DNA of 64,000 nt from Tachypleus tridentatus. Taxonomy: Eukaryota; Arthropoda; Merostomata; Xiphosura; Limulidae. Below, piece by piece: positions 42,081 through 55,777 of this stretch (the first letter of the stretch is position 1; each line of letters begins with the position of its first letter). The stretch is taken from contig NC_134833.1 in NCBI RefSeq assembly GCF_004210375.1, positions 49,470,782 through 49,534,781 of the forward strand, given 5' to 3'. The notes below the pieces were generated by a model. It saw only the letters and a program-made list of their open reading frames with translations. It did not search any database and had not been told where the DNA came from. The position numbers and the translations under genes were made by a program.

Positions 42081-45000
42081 ATTACAACTTTGTTACAAAT
42101 AAGAATTTTTTATCATACCTCAGTTGCACAAGATATATATTATAGTAAGTAATTTACTTTACATAATTTTACAGTTACCTTTCATATATAAAACTCATCA
42201 ATAATTCATTAGTTCCAGACCATCTGTACTTAATCATACACTTGCTGTTTCTAATGCTACTATCATATTTAACATCCTGATATATGTAAAACAATATGTT
42301 ATTTTACTTTTTTCAACTTGATAGCTTTCTCACATACGTGTTATAAATATGGATAATGTTGCTTAGGCGGGTGGTTGTACTGAACATGTTGCGTGTATTT
42401 TACAAAGGTGTTACAAGAGATTCACAATATACGTCATGATGCATTCTTGCAAAGTAGGATGTAAATTTAAAAGGATGTTAAGCAATTAATTTACATGTAT
42501 TATGAGAGACGTTTCTTTTAAACATTTTGGTCCACTTTTAAATAACCTTTTTACAGAGTGTAACATGCAGCAGAAAAACAATGTGCTCAGACAATAGTGC
42601 ACGAACACAACATATTTACATTCTCAATCATCTTGGTCAATGGATAATGTATCACACTCCATCCAGTAAAATAGTCCAACAACGAAGCACGCTCTATTAA
42701 TGCGATACAGCAATGTTGCTTTTAACATATTGGTAGTACAGTACTGCATACTGCTAAATTAGGCTGACAATGTAATGAAACAAGGCAACATTGTTCTTTC
42801 AAAGAACGTCAACTTCACATTGTTATTTCTTCAGTAATTACAGAATACGGTACAATTGTTCAGCATATATACATATATGAATAAGAATCAGTTTGAATTG
42901 ATAATTCAGTGTTTTTCACTATGAACTGTAGCCTTTACATAAGCACAAAAATGAGATATCTGTGCACACAAATTTCACCATTGCGAATTTCAAACTAAAG
43001 ACGACATTTGATTAATCAAGTCGATACGTAAACAAAATAGAGGCGATATTATTATCTACTTTCTCTCAAGAAAACGATTTTGTTGAAACATAAGAAATTT
43101 AACAGCCATTTTGCTCTGAGAAAGTGAAACCCATGATTATAAATATCACCTCTACTAAGGAAAACAGCTTGTAACTTTTAACACAATAAATTTCAATATT
43201 AATAAGAGTATAATTATTCAAAATCTCACGTTTGAAAGTGAACTCTAATTATAAATGACAAAACAAATAATAATATTTAATGTTCTGAGTGTAAGTATAA
43301 AAGATAATACATCATATGTTAGTGTAACATTGTTTTAAAATCTACATTAAAATGTTTTGTGATAAATTCAGTGTTCGTTTGCACATAACATTACACAAAA
43401 TAAATACAAACTCCTCCTAAAATATTAATATCAACATAACTTACAAAAGTTCTATGAGACTTAGTCTAATATTTCAAAAACTAAAATACTTGTGTTAATG
43501 TATCTTGAAGTTTTGTTGATAAATTGTTCATCATTTGTGATACTTTGCCAGTCTTTATTTAGATAATAGAATATAATGAAATATGAGAGGTAATGTGAGG
43601 TTGACATGATGGAAACAGTTAATTTTCTCAGATAATTCAAGTACATGATATGTTTTGTATAGTTTCTAAAAAAAAAAAAAACTTTAACCACCTTGTTGAA
43701 TGCTCGTTATGTTTCATTTACGGTGATTTATTATATCTGACTACAAGCATGCTAGAATGAGTATATCCCAAAGGTTTTATTATATTGTGCTGTATAAATT
43801 AAAATATATTTATAAATAGTATATATACATCTTGAAGTTTCCTATGAAACGTACATTTTATACAGAATAATCACAACTATTCATTTGTAACTGATAATAT
43901 CTTTATAAAGATAATACATCAAGTGTTTTAAAACCTTTGAGAGGAAAATATCTTTGAAATAATCGAAGAATAATCACGATTCCTAATGAAAGTACTTTCT
44001 CAGTTGTTGTTTTTTTTCATTTCTGAAAAGATTAGTTGAAAAACTATTAAATTTAAATGCACATACAGTAAAATTTTGAAACATATGGAAATAGAATTTC
44101 TGGTTTGTCTCTCTGTTTTGTAGAAACGAAGTAATTACTTAAACAGAATAATTAGTCATATAGACATAATGTACTGAAGTTGTATGAAAGCTAAACCACT
44201 CGTTTACAAAGTAAGATGTTTATGTTAACGTTTTGTTGTTACATATTTCAATAAGTCATCAATTTTAATTAAATTTTTTGATTTTTCGTACATAAATTTG
44301 TTTATGGAGACTAATTGAACAGAAAATATATAAGAATTGAAAACTAACTGAAATGTTCCATCAAACAATGAATGCACATTTACCATTTTTTATCACTATT
44401 TTACTGACCTTTAAATTTAATGTATATTATAAAATAGACTTGGTCAGCTCATTACTGACCTTTTTCATGTAGTTATCAAATACTTCAACATACATTAGTT
44501 GAAAAAAAATCATCCCATACATAGTTTTGAAACATTATAACATAGTGTATTTAAAATAATAATTAGACTCTAGACTGAGTTTGAGACTAAACACTATCCA
44601 TATAATTATTATTTAAATGTATAATGGAATCTCATACATATACATATACATAGAAATGTCTAAATAGACATTAAAATCAAACTGAGAAAAAAATAATTTT
44701 AAGCCGTCTGGCATAATCTGAAGTTTTGACTGATTGTTGTAAAATACAAGAATTGTGCACTATCGCTTATAAACTGTTTATTTGTGTTACCTAATAAAGT
44801 TGTTACATTATAATAGAAAATATGATTTGTCAATGGATATATGCATTTGTAAGTGTCATTACTCGAATTTCATTTTTGTTTAAAGTATAATATGTAAAAA
44901 CAAATAATAAAAGTGCTATAAATATCTAACAATATATGTTAAATATCTCAATATAATGTTGCTGTTTGAATTAGTTTTTATAATAGGAAGGTGATTGATT

Positions 45001-45710
45001 AAACAGTATGTCATTCATTTAAAAATATTACCTGTAGCAAGAATGGTTACGTTAATGACCTACAGACATAAATGCCTTTCGATAGTTGTAATTTTTAGAC
45101 TCTGTTGACATATAGACTAAAGAGGAAAATAAGTTTCCTTTTCAGGAGTTGTAAGAACTATGATAGGGAAAAGGCAAAATCCTATTGATTAATCAGCCTT
45201 ACGAATTATACTAATACTGTCCTTTGTAGCATCATCTGCTTATAGTAGCTGTAGAAACTGTTATAGAAACACATCTATCTATGTATTTACTTAGAAAGCA
45301 GTATATGCGAGATAGAAGTTTCTCTCCCTTGTCTTATTTTATTGAATCTTAGTATTCTAGTTCATTCTAATAGTAAAACGTATACAAGTAATCGACTCAA
45401 AAAAGAAACCTAGATACGATACAAAGACAGTGCCTTTTTAAGTGTTTTAATTTGTTACCACTTGAACTCTAATTACAGTTTATAGTCTACATGAATCAAT
45501 GTTATATTTCAATGCAAAGTACAATCTTATCAAAATTGGGTAAGCTAAAGAGTGTACATTTATAGTGCATAAGCCCTGGCGCACATAAGAAAATATGCTG
45601 TATTCTTTATTCTAACTGTAAATTCACATGAATTCACAACACAGTCTTTCTAAATACGATTTCACATTTTAACAATTCCGTAACCATAAACAATGAAGTT
45701 TATTTAGCTT

Positions 45711-45991
45711 GGCCCAGCGTCGCGAAGTGTGTTAAAGCGTTCGACTCGTAATTCGAGAGTCGCGGGTTCGAATCCCGGTTGGTCCAAACATGCTCGCCCT
45801 GTTTGCCGTGAGAGCGTTATAATGTGACGGTCAGTCCCATTATTCACTGGTAAAATAGTAGCCCAACAGTTGGCGGTGAGTGGTGATGACTAGCTGCCTT
45901 CCCTCTAGTCTTACACTGCTAAATTAGGGACGGCTGGCACAGATAGCCCACGAGTAGCTTTGCGCGAAATTCAAAACAAACAAGCAAACAA
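45711..45991 (+). repeat. tRNA-derived SINE, family 1
   Basis: Full length; the head reads GACTCGTAATTCGAGAGTCG and GGGTTCGAATCCCGG. Short flanking repeat TTATTTAG on both sides. Confidence 0.9.
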
Positions 45992-46771
45992 ATTATTTAG
46001 GTGATGGTGGAAATCTTTATATATTGTGGTGCTTTTCTTAAAGTAGTTTTGTTTCCAGGTATATTTTATAGTTTAGAAAGCTAAACGTTACTTATTGTGG
46101 TAGTTGCTAAATATGAATGTATTACGCAAGTGACTTATTAAAAGTTTTGTCGTTAATAATTTTTCAAAATATAGTTTCTTTGTTAATAACTTTATCACAC
46201 CAGTGCTTAATATAATTTCATGGAAAAATGTGTGAATTCCCAACAAGCCTAATGCGTAAAACATATGTTCAGTACCTAGGATAAAACAAAGTATTATCTG
46301 AAGAGGAAAAAAAAAAGAAAAATGTGAAAAAATACATATTGCCCGTATTCAGAGAAATAGGTCGATGGCTAACTTCAGAGACACGTTTTGTATCAGAAGA
46401 ATTACATCACATATTTCAAAAATGCAAACTACAAAGATCTTGCGAGAACTGTGTAAAATGAACGTAAAATACTGAATCGGCGGATAGTATGCGACTGTGA
46501 AAAACTGGTAGTAAACTTTTGTTCAAAGGTTATTCTTGAGTACAATGAAATGTAAGGAATGTTAATATAAGTCTCCTGATTAAAAGAGGTGAAACGAACG
46601 TTGTATTGGAAAAGCAATACAAAATCAAATGATCGCGTAGTCTGTCGTCTGGACTTATACTGCATGCTTTACCCGACAATGTACTGATGACCATGAAGAC
46701 ACTTCATAGAATTCTAAGTTGAACTTTGAAACTGTTATCATACAAACAAAAAACAACAACATATATATATA

Positions 46772-48305
46772 CACTGCTGGCCAAAATCATAAGGCCAATA
46801 AACATAAAGAAAAAATATGAATTTTGCGTCGTTAGACTTAACCACTTATTTGAGTAGAGCTCCAAAAGATGAAAATAAAAAAAGGGAAAATAAAAAAAAC
46901 CTTTTTAGCATTTAATAGGGAAAATGTGAACATTACGAACTTAGCTTAAATACTAGCTGGTCAAAAGTTTAGGACCATACTGAAACGAAGCATTAATCGG
47001 TAAACACATAACGAAATTTAGTCATTTGTGTTCAAGCTTTAGCGTTGTTAACATCTCCCACTGACATCTCCTGTGTTACATTGTGTAAAAACATGGCAAA
47101 GGCTAAAAACGTCACAGAGTTTGAAAGTGGCAAAATTGTCGAGCTACAAAAGCAAGGTATCTCTCAACGTGCCATCGCTGGTGAGATTGGGCGTAGTAAA
47201 ACTGCTGTTGCAAATTTCTTAAAAGACCCTCAGGGTTACGGAACGAGAATTTCAAGTGGTCGGTCCAAGAAAATTTCGCCATTTTTTGTTGAGCAGGAGG
47301 ATTCGACGGGTTTTCCGGCAAGACACCAGCCGATCGTCGAACCAGATTATGGCCCTTACGAACGCAGTATGCAGCTCAAGAACAATAAGACGGCATCTAC
47401 GAGAGAAAGATTTTAAAAACCGTAAACGTCTTCAAAGGCCACGCCTCCTTCCACACCACGAAACAGCTCGGTGAAACTTTGCTAAAACGCACCAAACATG
47501 GGACGTAGAAAAAATTTAACCTGGAGGGTCCAGATGGCTTCTAACGTTACTGGCACGATAAGGATATCCCACCAGAGATATTTTCTACACGAAACAGTGG
47601 AGGAGGTTCCATCATGATCTGGGGTAATTTCTACTTCCATGGAACAATGGAGCTTCAGGTTATACAGGGGCGTCAAACAACAGCTGGCTACATTGGCATG
47701 TTGGAGAGAGCATCCTTACTGAAAGCCCTCGCTTGTGTTGAAATGATTGGATCTTTCAGCAGGACAACGCTGCAATCCACAGTGCCTATAAGACAAAGGA
47801 CCTTTTTATGGCAAATAACGTGATTCTTTTGAACCATCCAGTGTGTTCGCCCGACCTGAACCCAATTGAAAATGTTTGAGAGTGTATGACAAGGGAAGTC
47901 TATAAAAATGGACGTTAATTCAAAACAGTGCATGATCTTCGTGAAGCCATCTTCACCACTTAGAATAACATTCCAGCCAGCCTTCTGCAAGCGCTTATAT
48001 CGACTATGCCAACGCGAATGTTTGCAGTTATTTGCAATGACGACCGTGCAACTCACTACTGAGACCTCTTGTTGGGCATATTCTACCCTGTTTAGGACTT
48101 CTCTTTGATATGGTCTTAAACTTTTGACCAGCTAGTCTTCAGGCTAATTTCATAGTATTTACATTTTCCCTATTAAATGTTAATTTTTTTTCCCTTTTCT
48201 TATTTTCGTCTTTCGAAGCTCTATTCAAATAAGTGGTTGAGTCTAAAACGCAAAATGCATATTTTTTCTTTATGTTCATTGTTCTTAAGATTTTGGCCAG
48301 CAGTG
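46772..48305 (+). mobile_element. Tc1-like DNA transposon with long inverted repeats, inactive
   Basis: Ends are CACTGCTGGCCAAAATC at left and its complement at right (GATTTTGGCCAGCAGTG). Similarity continues inward for about 200 bases (left 46772-46980, right 48105-48305), including a second block, CTAGCTGGTCAAAAGTTTA and complement, at the inner ends. This is an IR/DR-like layout. A TA precedes the left end at 46770-46771; the right flank reads TT, so one side of the TA duplication is mutated. The transposase inside is broken (separate entry). It is a different Tc1 group from the 1160 and 26070 copies. Confidence 0.9.
47093..48062 (+). pseudogene. Tc1-like transposase, multiply frameshifted
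   Basis: Starts MAKAKNVTEFESGKIVELQK with a helix-turn-helix (GISQRAIAGEIGRSKTAVA). The reading moves to another frame near 47270, with at least one more shift and in-frame stops after that. Recognisable blocks are FNLEGPDGF near 47514, [11 protein letters not shown] near 47605, the second catalytic aspartate in FQQDNAA near 47755, SPDLNPIENV near 47845-47875, and a C-terminal DDRATHY before TGA at 48060-48062. The first catalytic region is damaged. No functional transposase can come from it. Confidence 0.88.
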
Positions 48306-49415
48306 TTTGTATATATATACATGTTTCTATCTATAGGCATATTAGACAGACAAATTAAGTTAGAGTACAGAAAATAATCTAGGAGTGTAAAATGTGTCAG
48401 TAGTTTGAGGAAGTAAGATAAAAATGATAGTAGAGAACTATATATATACATATTATATCTTGCACCGTGCGAATGACAGAAAGAAAATTATTTATTCACT
48501 TGTACACAATTTAAATGGTATCTCTGGGAGTTTTCTTTCGCATCATCTCATTTCTTTGGGGGAAAAAAACAAGTGTTCTAAAAGGATTACCAGCATGTGT
48601 GAATAACAAAACAAATGGGTGTGTCGTGGCCATGACACTTCTCATGCTGTAGCATTAATGGATTCGCATTATTATCGATCAGAAAAAATATTTTACCTAC
48701 CAGTAAAAATGGATTTTGCAGGCAAACTAATACGCATATATATATTGTGCATCGTGCAAAATAATTTCGTAAAACTCAGACCTGGTTATATACTGCTTTT
48801 ACTAATTATAAAAGTTAAAATATGCAATTATGCTGTACAGAGAATAGTATACCTTAATAGTTTTTCAGTTGACTGTATATCTAGTCACGTCATACACTAA
48901 TCCGGAGTATCAAATATTTGTATATATTCCAACCACATACTATCAAGACCCTGCAAATTAGGACAAAACTTTTGAACAAGATAAATTATGTCTAATTTAA
49001 ATATCGCATTTTAATTATATTAAAGAATCTTTAATAGAACTGCAAACGTTTTCGAAATGCACTTTCTTCTATAAGTGGCATTACCTTTCTTAAAAATCAA
49101 AGCAGATTCACTTTAGTTTTTATATTACTAAAGTTAGATAACATTAGAAATATTGATGTTGAGTATTTCATCACCAGAAGAAAGGAAAATTCTATTATTA
49201 CTTGTTTTCATAAACTAGATACCCAACGGTAATTATTCTTCTAATAATCTTGTTCTCAGCTTCTTGAGTTCTCTTTATTATCTTATAAAATAATTATGTA
49301 ATATATTATTATTCAACAAGACGAAAACACAAAAACTGTTTTCCAACTGAAATAATTCAAATAGTCGTAACTATTTTTTACTGCTTGGCTTAAAAATTAC
49401 TATAAATGCCAACAT

Positions 49416-49698
49416 GCAGCTAAATTGGCCAGGTGGGTTAAGGCGTTTGACTCGTAATCTGAGGATCGCGGGTTCGAATCCCCGTCGCACCAAACATGCT
49501 CGCCCTTTTAGCCGTGGGGGCGTTATAATGTAACGGTCAATCCAACTCTTCGTTGGTAAAAGAGTTGCCTAAGAGTTGGCGGTGGATGGTGATGACTAGC
49601 TGCTTTTCTTCTAGTCTTACACTGCTAAATTAAGTAAATTAGAGAGGGTTAGCGCACACAGCCGTCGAGTAGCATTGCGCGAAATTAAAAAAAAAAAA
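49416..49698 (+). repeat. tRNA-derived SINE, family 1
   Basis: Full-length copy with clean A box (TGGCCAGGTGG) and B box (GGTTCGAATCC), ending in a run of A. Confidence 0.9.
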
Positions 49699-49772
49699 CC
49701 AGAGACTTAACGCTTGCTCATTCGTGAACTTCAAAACCATCAAGTTTTAATTATTACAGCATATGACATATT

Positions 49773-49905
49773 GTTGTTGTTTTGAATTAAGCACAGAGCT
49801 ACACAATGAGCTATCTGTAGTCTGCCCACGACGAGTATCGAAACCTGGTTTTTTTTTGCGTTGTAAGTCCACAGACATACCGCTGTGCAACTGGGGTGCT
49901 ATGAC
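49773..49905 (-). repeat. SINE, family 2
   Basis: Minus strand: TTTTGAATTAAGCACAGAGC, TACACAATGAGCTATCTGTA, GAGTATCGAAACCTGG, AAGTCCACAGACATACCGCT. Confidence 0.8.
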
Positions 49906-50154
49906 ACATTACACTTTTAAAATTCTATTGTGATTCAAAGTTAAAAGAAAAATCATCGAAAATTATAATCAATGAAAACTGAAACCAAAATATAAATTTC
50001 GTAAAATATTTTGTTTCCTATATTGATAAGAAATATTAAATTCAATTCTTAATTTCCTTTAAGTAAAACGAACAAGAATCTATTAAGTTCGTAAGACTTT
50101 GCAGTGATGTTCCTTATGGTTTTTATTTGAAAGTTAAATAATATAGTAAATTTG

Positions 50155-50245
50155 ATTATTTGCTTTAGCACAACGTCACACATTAGGCCCTCTGCACTCT
50201 ACTCACTAGGGATATCGAACTTCATATATTAGCGTTATAATTTAC
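50155..50245 (-). repeat. SINE fragment, family 3-like
   Basis: Diverged minus-strand piece: TTAGCACAACGTCACACATT, GGGATATCGAACTT, TATTAGCGTTATAA. Confidence 0.4.
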
Positions 50246-51465
50246 TAAACCTTTTGCTCACCTACCAGGAAACAGTTTATTTAAAAAAATTTATTTAAAA
50301 CGAAAACGTGTGATTATAACTGTAGAAATCAATACCGCTTATCGCATGCAGTATTCTCATGAAGCATTCACAACTTGTACTCAAAGATAGGAGTTACAAC
50401 TAATCTACATAAGAGTTCAGTTTTATCATTTTTTCATAAAAAACAATTCTACCACAGAATTTATTCTTAACACTCTAAAAGTATAAATATTCTTAAATAA
50501 AAACTTTGAGTGTCGAGTTGAAATTGTCTGTGTATTTATAAACAGAAGTCTACTAACTTAAATACCTTAGCTCTTAAAATTCTAAATTAATTTACAAAAT
50601 ATTTGATAATTAACATAAAAAATAGAGAGAAGAATTTTTCAAAAAACTTCGTGATATATGTTTAAGAACGAACTCGTTCGTTTTCACTTTGAATTTGAAA
50701 GACGAGAAAGTGACGGAAAACACCTGAAATAGAAAAACTGCACAAAAACTAACATGATATATCATACTTCTTAATAATTCACTATTGATCTTAATACACC
50801 ACTGAATGTTGAACAAAGCGGTGTTTAAGCATTTATTAAAGTTGTCTTCCGGCATGTTCTTGTCAACATTTATGTCAGAGATCTTTCTTTCAGCATATTT
50901 TGATTTTCAAAACGATTAGTTCTAATTAAATTTGTTACTGTTTTTATAGTATACGAATATAAATATATTAGTACAAAACTGATTTTTATGGCTTTAATGA
51001 AAATATGCTTTTATCAAATATTTTCCATTCATTACAAGTTAATTTAAAACATTTGATTAAGGAATTTTAATAAAACCATTGAAAATCAATTTGTAATTAG
51101 GTTTATGTTATCATTGTCACACCTAGATAAATTTGAATATAATTTTATAAGTAAAATTATAATATATAAAAAGTAAGAAATAATAAAATTATTTATTAGT
51201 CAGAAGTAAAGTAATCAAAATTGCTTATTCAGATGTTTTTATCTCATATATAGATGGTATCATGTTTTGAATGTGGGGTCTAGATTCTTCTACAGTAGAT
51301 GCCTTTGGTTTGTTGGCGAAATATTCGAACAATAAAGAGACAATACACTATCCACTTGTTATGAAATAATATATTCTAAACAAGTCAACTGTATATACAA
51401 AAATATTTACACTATATATCACAGTTGTACCTAAATCTCTAAATAATTATATTTTATTTTTTTGC

Positions 51466-51590
51466 TCTGACAAACACAGCGATATGCCTGCAGACATACA
51501 ACGCTAAAAACTGGGATTCGACACCCATAGTGACAGAGCACAGATAGCCCATTGAACGGGCTTTGCGCTTAATTACAAAAAAAATAACTT
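51466..51590 (+). repeat. SINE, family 2
   Basis: CACAGCGATATGCCTGCAGA, ACAACGCTAAAAACTGGGAT, TCGACACCC, GAGCACAGATAGCCCATTG, GCTTTGCGCTTAATTACAAA. Confidence 0.75.
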
Positions 51591-52257
51591 TTTTCTTCTG
51601 TTTTCACAGTATATATAGTAATAAAATCACTTACGTTACCCCATTGGATACCACAGCTGTATAGAGATATTTTAATATTTTTCTCTTTACAAACAAGCGA
51701 GGTCAATTACTTTATAACACCCTTTGCCAAGAAAAAATATTATTCTTATCTATTTCCAAAACTATTAAACTCACTATAAATATCATGCAGTCTAACTTCA
51801 CTGTCACTAACCTAACGTTTTCTGATTTAACTTTATTTAACTTGTATTCACTTGGTCACCCCTATCTATCTATATATAGTTAGTTAGTTCTAGAACCTTC
51901 TACAAACTAATGTAACGATACCTAGTTAAGGCAACGAGAAAAGTAGACAAGGTTCAAGTAATGTGACGTCAATTTACAACAACTGAACTAAACACACAAA
52001 ACGTACGACTCCGACCACATTATGTAACAAAACTTGTCTTGACGATTACCTTTGAAATAATTACTTTTAACATTCTTGTTATAAAAGCTAAATAATTATT
52101 AAATATTAGACCACTAAATAATAACTCTTGTACTAAACAATTATTTATATCCAACAGGTGGAGTGATGTTGTCATATCACATTTCCTACAAGATACCTGC
52201 TACTGTGTGTTTCTCTTTAGAACCATTGAAGATTCAGTTATTAGCATGGAAGGGTGG

Positions 52258-52450
52258 GTTGTTTGTTTTGGTTTTCGCGCAAAGCTAGATGAGGACTATC
52301 TGCGCTTGCTGTTCCTAATTTATCAGCGATAGACTAGAGGGAAGAAAGCTAATATTTTTACTAAATAACAGTGGGATTGGCAATCATAGTATAACGTCTC
52401 CATGGCTGAAAGTGCGATCATGTTCAATAGAACAGGGATTCAGGCCTGGA
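52258..52450 (-). repeat. SINE, family 1, truncated
   Basis: Tail and body are present (TTCGCGCAAAGCTAGATGAG, AGTGGGATTGGCAATCATAG). Most of the tRNA-like head is missing. Confidence 0.75.
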
Positions 52451-54454
52451 AAGGTATACGATGGGAGTTATACTAATAACATTTGTTAGCCTTAGTAAGT
52501 GTACCTTAACATCTTGGTGTTTATATCCAAGCGTAATACTGGTGGCGGGAATAACAGCTTCAATGACAGTTTTGATTTTTCTCCGATTGACGTATACCAT
52601 TCTAATTACAATATTTAGTAGCATTTCTTATTATCATATTTGTAAGAAACCATCTTCCCGCTTCTGACTGCAGATAATGAAAGATGATAAAGATGTGAAA
52701 CGTTGTGGTATTCAGTTAACAAAAGTGCTCCTTTCTTTCTTTTTTTAAGCTTGCGAGGTTGGCAAAATTGAGGTTAAAACGGATAGATGGTATACCTCTA
52801 ACGCATTTTGGGTCTTACTTCTGTCGATTTGTCAAAAAATTAGAGCACGTTATATAATGACCCACCTCACGTTTTCTTCCGAGGTGTTGAATATTTTTGT
52901 GACTGTGTTTTCATTTTTTCATTTGTTTATTCACTTATGTTGTTTTTTTAGATTGTACAAAATTAATTCTAATTATACTTCATGTAATCTGTTAAAAATA
53001 GATTAGTTAAATATAAATTTGTGTACATATATATATATTTCTCTCAAAACGATTTTGTATATACTGAGATACTGAGATGGTGAGAAAAAGTCATGAAAAA
53101 TAATTAATCAAATAATCTATGCTAAAATAACTTTCTTCCTTATTCTGAAAGTAGTAACAAATGTAATGGAACTGATACCAATTTATTGAATATACAGTTT
53201 TATTAAATGTTATTCCTTTCAAAGTACAAGTGAAGATGAGTCGTTTTTGCCCGTTTGCTCCATGCATTAATATATTCTATTGACTCCATACAGAGAAATA
53301 TATCTTTCCTTATGCGGTCAGAAGTTTATTAACATGTGACCTAGAGGGGTGGGGAAACTCGTGCTTCGTGTACGAAATATTTTTGGTTGTAACATTTTCT
53401 ATATGTATGCACAAATATTATAAAATGTAAAGATAGTTATACGTATTTAATGCAATTAAAACGGGTAAGTAACTTCCTAAACACTTCATGTAAGAGATTA
53501 GATACACAGAATTTTGATAAAAACTGATGGCCTTACGAAGCACCAAGATGATTATGAGGTTAAATCTAAATGTTATATTTATTTCACAACACGTAATACC
53601 TATCAAATACTCTTAGTGTAAAAGACACTTTGAACCGAATGGTCTAATAAAAATGACAAACTGGTAGACTTATCTAATAAGAAACACCAGATCAAGTGAA
53701 GCTTTCAAAACCTGGATATTGAGGGAAAGTATGAAAACTCAAGAGAGTAACGTTATCAGTACTCCAAGTGTCCAGAAAAAAAAACACATTCATACTGCTG
53801 TCTGAAAAGGAGTCCTGAGGGATAAATAATTCATTCCTCAAATAGTTCTATCTAAATTTATTCTTTTTGCGTGGTTTGGTTTGGTAATATATTATCAGAT
53901 ACTCGATTCTTACACCTAATAAAACCATGATACTGTGGTTAACAAACTCCATATAAACAGACAGAAATTTGTAACTTCTAACAACAGTAATATTAACGCC
54001 AAGTATGTATTTGACAATGTAACATTAACATTTATTATTGAAAGTCATGTAGGGATGATCGATGTACAGCTGTTTCATTGCTATATTATTGTTTGTTTGT
54101 TTTTTTGGTACTGGCAACCGAACATCATTTTACATTTACAAAATAGTTTGACCTGTTTTACAACTGAAAGCTGGTGTATTATATTAAATGTGTTTTATAA
54201 AATTTAATATCATATACATTGAATTTTTCACCCTTAATTTTATATATAATACAGCAGTCGTCTCCCTAATGATCTATATTGTATAGTGTAAAAATCATTG
54301 AGTATTTTTCATATTACAGTCATCTAATGTTCATCTATTATTAGCTGATTGTTCCTCACCCAATACTTGAGCTTTTTAGAGAAAGGATATATTTCTGTAA
54401 GAAAGCCAAGTTCAACGGGTAATGATAACATCGTTCATGCAATAATTGTGATTT

Positions 54455-54570
54455 ATTTTAATTACTACTAATTATTACGACTACGCGATGACATCGATCA
54501 CTGTCCAGAAACACATAGAGTAGGTTTAGATTTACGCTGACGTTAGTAATAAATTAATTCTAGTGTTATC
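54455..54570. repeat. dispersed repeat, copy 1 of 2
   Basis: Similar in direct orientation to 55778-55895: TTACTACTAATTATTACGAC and CCAGAAACACATAGAGTAGG, then TGACGTTAGT, against their counterparts 1.3 kb away. Family unknown. Confidence 0.65.
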
Positions 54571-54592
54571 TTGGCTGGCACAAGAAGAAGAA

Positions 54593-54765
54593 AGATGAAC
54601 AATGATGGGTTGGTCACTGTGGTTTGGTATCTGAAAGGTGAACAATGATGGGTTGGTTAGTGTGGTTTGGTATTTGAAAGAAGAACAAATGATGGCTTGG
54701 TCACTGTGGTTTGGTATCTGAAAAATCAACTAATGATGGGTTGGTCACTGTGGTTTGGTATATCA
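54593..54765. repeat. 43-44-bp minisatellite, 4 copies
   Basis: The unit contains AATGATGGGTTGGTCACTGT and GGTTTGGTATCTGAAAG. Unit starts at 54601, 54644, 54688 and 54732. Confidence 0.93.
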
Positions 54766-55054
54766 GCGATGGTTTCTTGTCTTGTTTTGTGGCTTGTTGG
54801 GTAAAGAAGCAAATAAAATTGAGTATCAATAATTTTAAAGAAAAATTCTCTACCATTGTTCATTTTTAGCATGCATATTTGTACCTTGGCCATCTCTGCA
54901 TAGAAAGTCTATGCACGTCGATAGACGTGGTGCAAAAGACATTACTTAGAACTCGTATGATGAATTAAAGTGGGCTAGAGTGGTGTTGGCCTATGACAAA
55001 ACTACTAAAGCTGTATTCCGCCGTCTTTTATTCTGAACTTCTGACCAGAAGGAA

Positions 55055-55232
55055 AGCACTTTGGCTGCAGCACCCACCACAAACTCTTGGTATACTCTTT
55101 TCTAACAAATAGTAGGATTGCCTTTCATATCATAACGTACCCACAGTAGAAAGGGCGATCATGTACGGAACAGGTTCTATTCTACGTCTTGTAGATTAGA
55201 AGTCGAGAGCTCTAACCATCAAGATAACAAAA
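55055..55232 (-). repeat. SINE, family 1, truncated and diverged
   Basis: Starts within the body (CACCCACCACAAACTCTTGG), passes CATAACGTACCCAC and reaches the head region (AGAAGTCGAGAGCTCTAACC). Confidence 0.7.
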
Positions 55233-55777
55233 TGAACTATATTTCTTTAAGGTACAATTAATTATAAGTAATTCTTGTGGCCTTTTAAGTCTAGAATTAT
55301 GTGTAAGTTTAGTATTATTTATTTAATTTTGTAACCAAAATTTATAGTTGTTTTATAAACTTCGTATTTTTTCAAAATCGTTAGCACACCACATCTTAAA
55401 AAGGATGGTGACATCCTATGCTTTAAATCACAGAATGAAGACAGTTACTACCATTTGTTGAACGAAATTATTTCAAAATCATCTGGATGAAAACTGTAAT
55501 TTTCAAGTCTAACATCTTGCATTCACAACTGCTATAAATGGTTTGTTGATGCAAACTGTCCTTGGAGGCAGTCAATGAGTTCATGTCCTTATATTCCAGC
55601 AAAGATTTAAATAACTGAGATATGTCTATTGCTCAGTTTTATTTCACTTCGCGTTTCGAAATAACCAATATTAGAGAAACTGAGATAAATATTCCAATCA
55701 CTTCTTCACCACGGTACTTTTGAATATAATGCTGTATACAATAACCATTCTTCTTCAAACACACTGCTTATATATAT

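Larger units (their letters stand above)
38226..46771. other. upstream region: no exon supported
   Basis: Probably intron or 5' flank of the side-like gene. Contains family-1 SINEs (38600, 39127 and 45711), a family-2 SINE (40579) and one copy of a dispersed repeat (41870-42080). 42100-45700 is AT-rich with nothing recognised. No phase-1-ending signal-peptide exon could be defended. Confidence 0.6.

Noticed and set aside
45711-45785. Functional tRNA gene (tRNA-Thr-like head)
   Set aside because: The sequence continues directly into the SINE body and tail as in the other copies, and the acceptor arms do not pair well. It is a SINE head, not a tRNA gene.
48619-48900. Plus-strand open frame of 93 residues
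   Set aside because: Composition is that of AT-rich noncoding DNA and no motif is recognisable.
50610-50855. Minus-strand open frame with a hydrophobic stretch (MIYHVSFCAVFLFQ) followed by a GT, as a signal-peptide exon
   Set aside because: The GT would end the exon in phase 0, but Ig1 needs a phase-1 partner. No supporting context.
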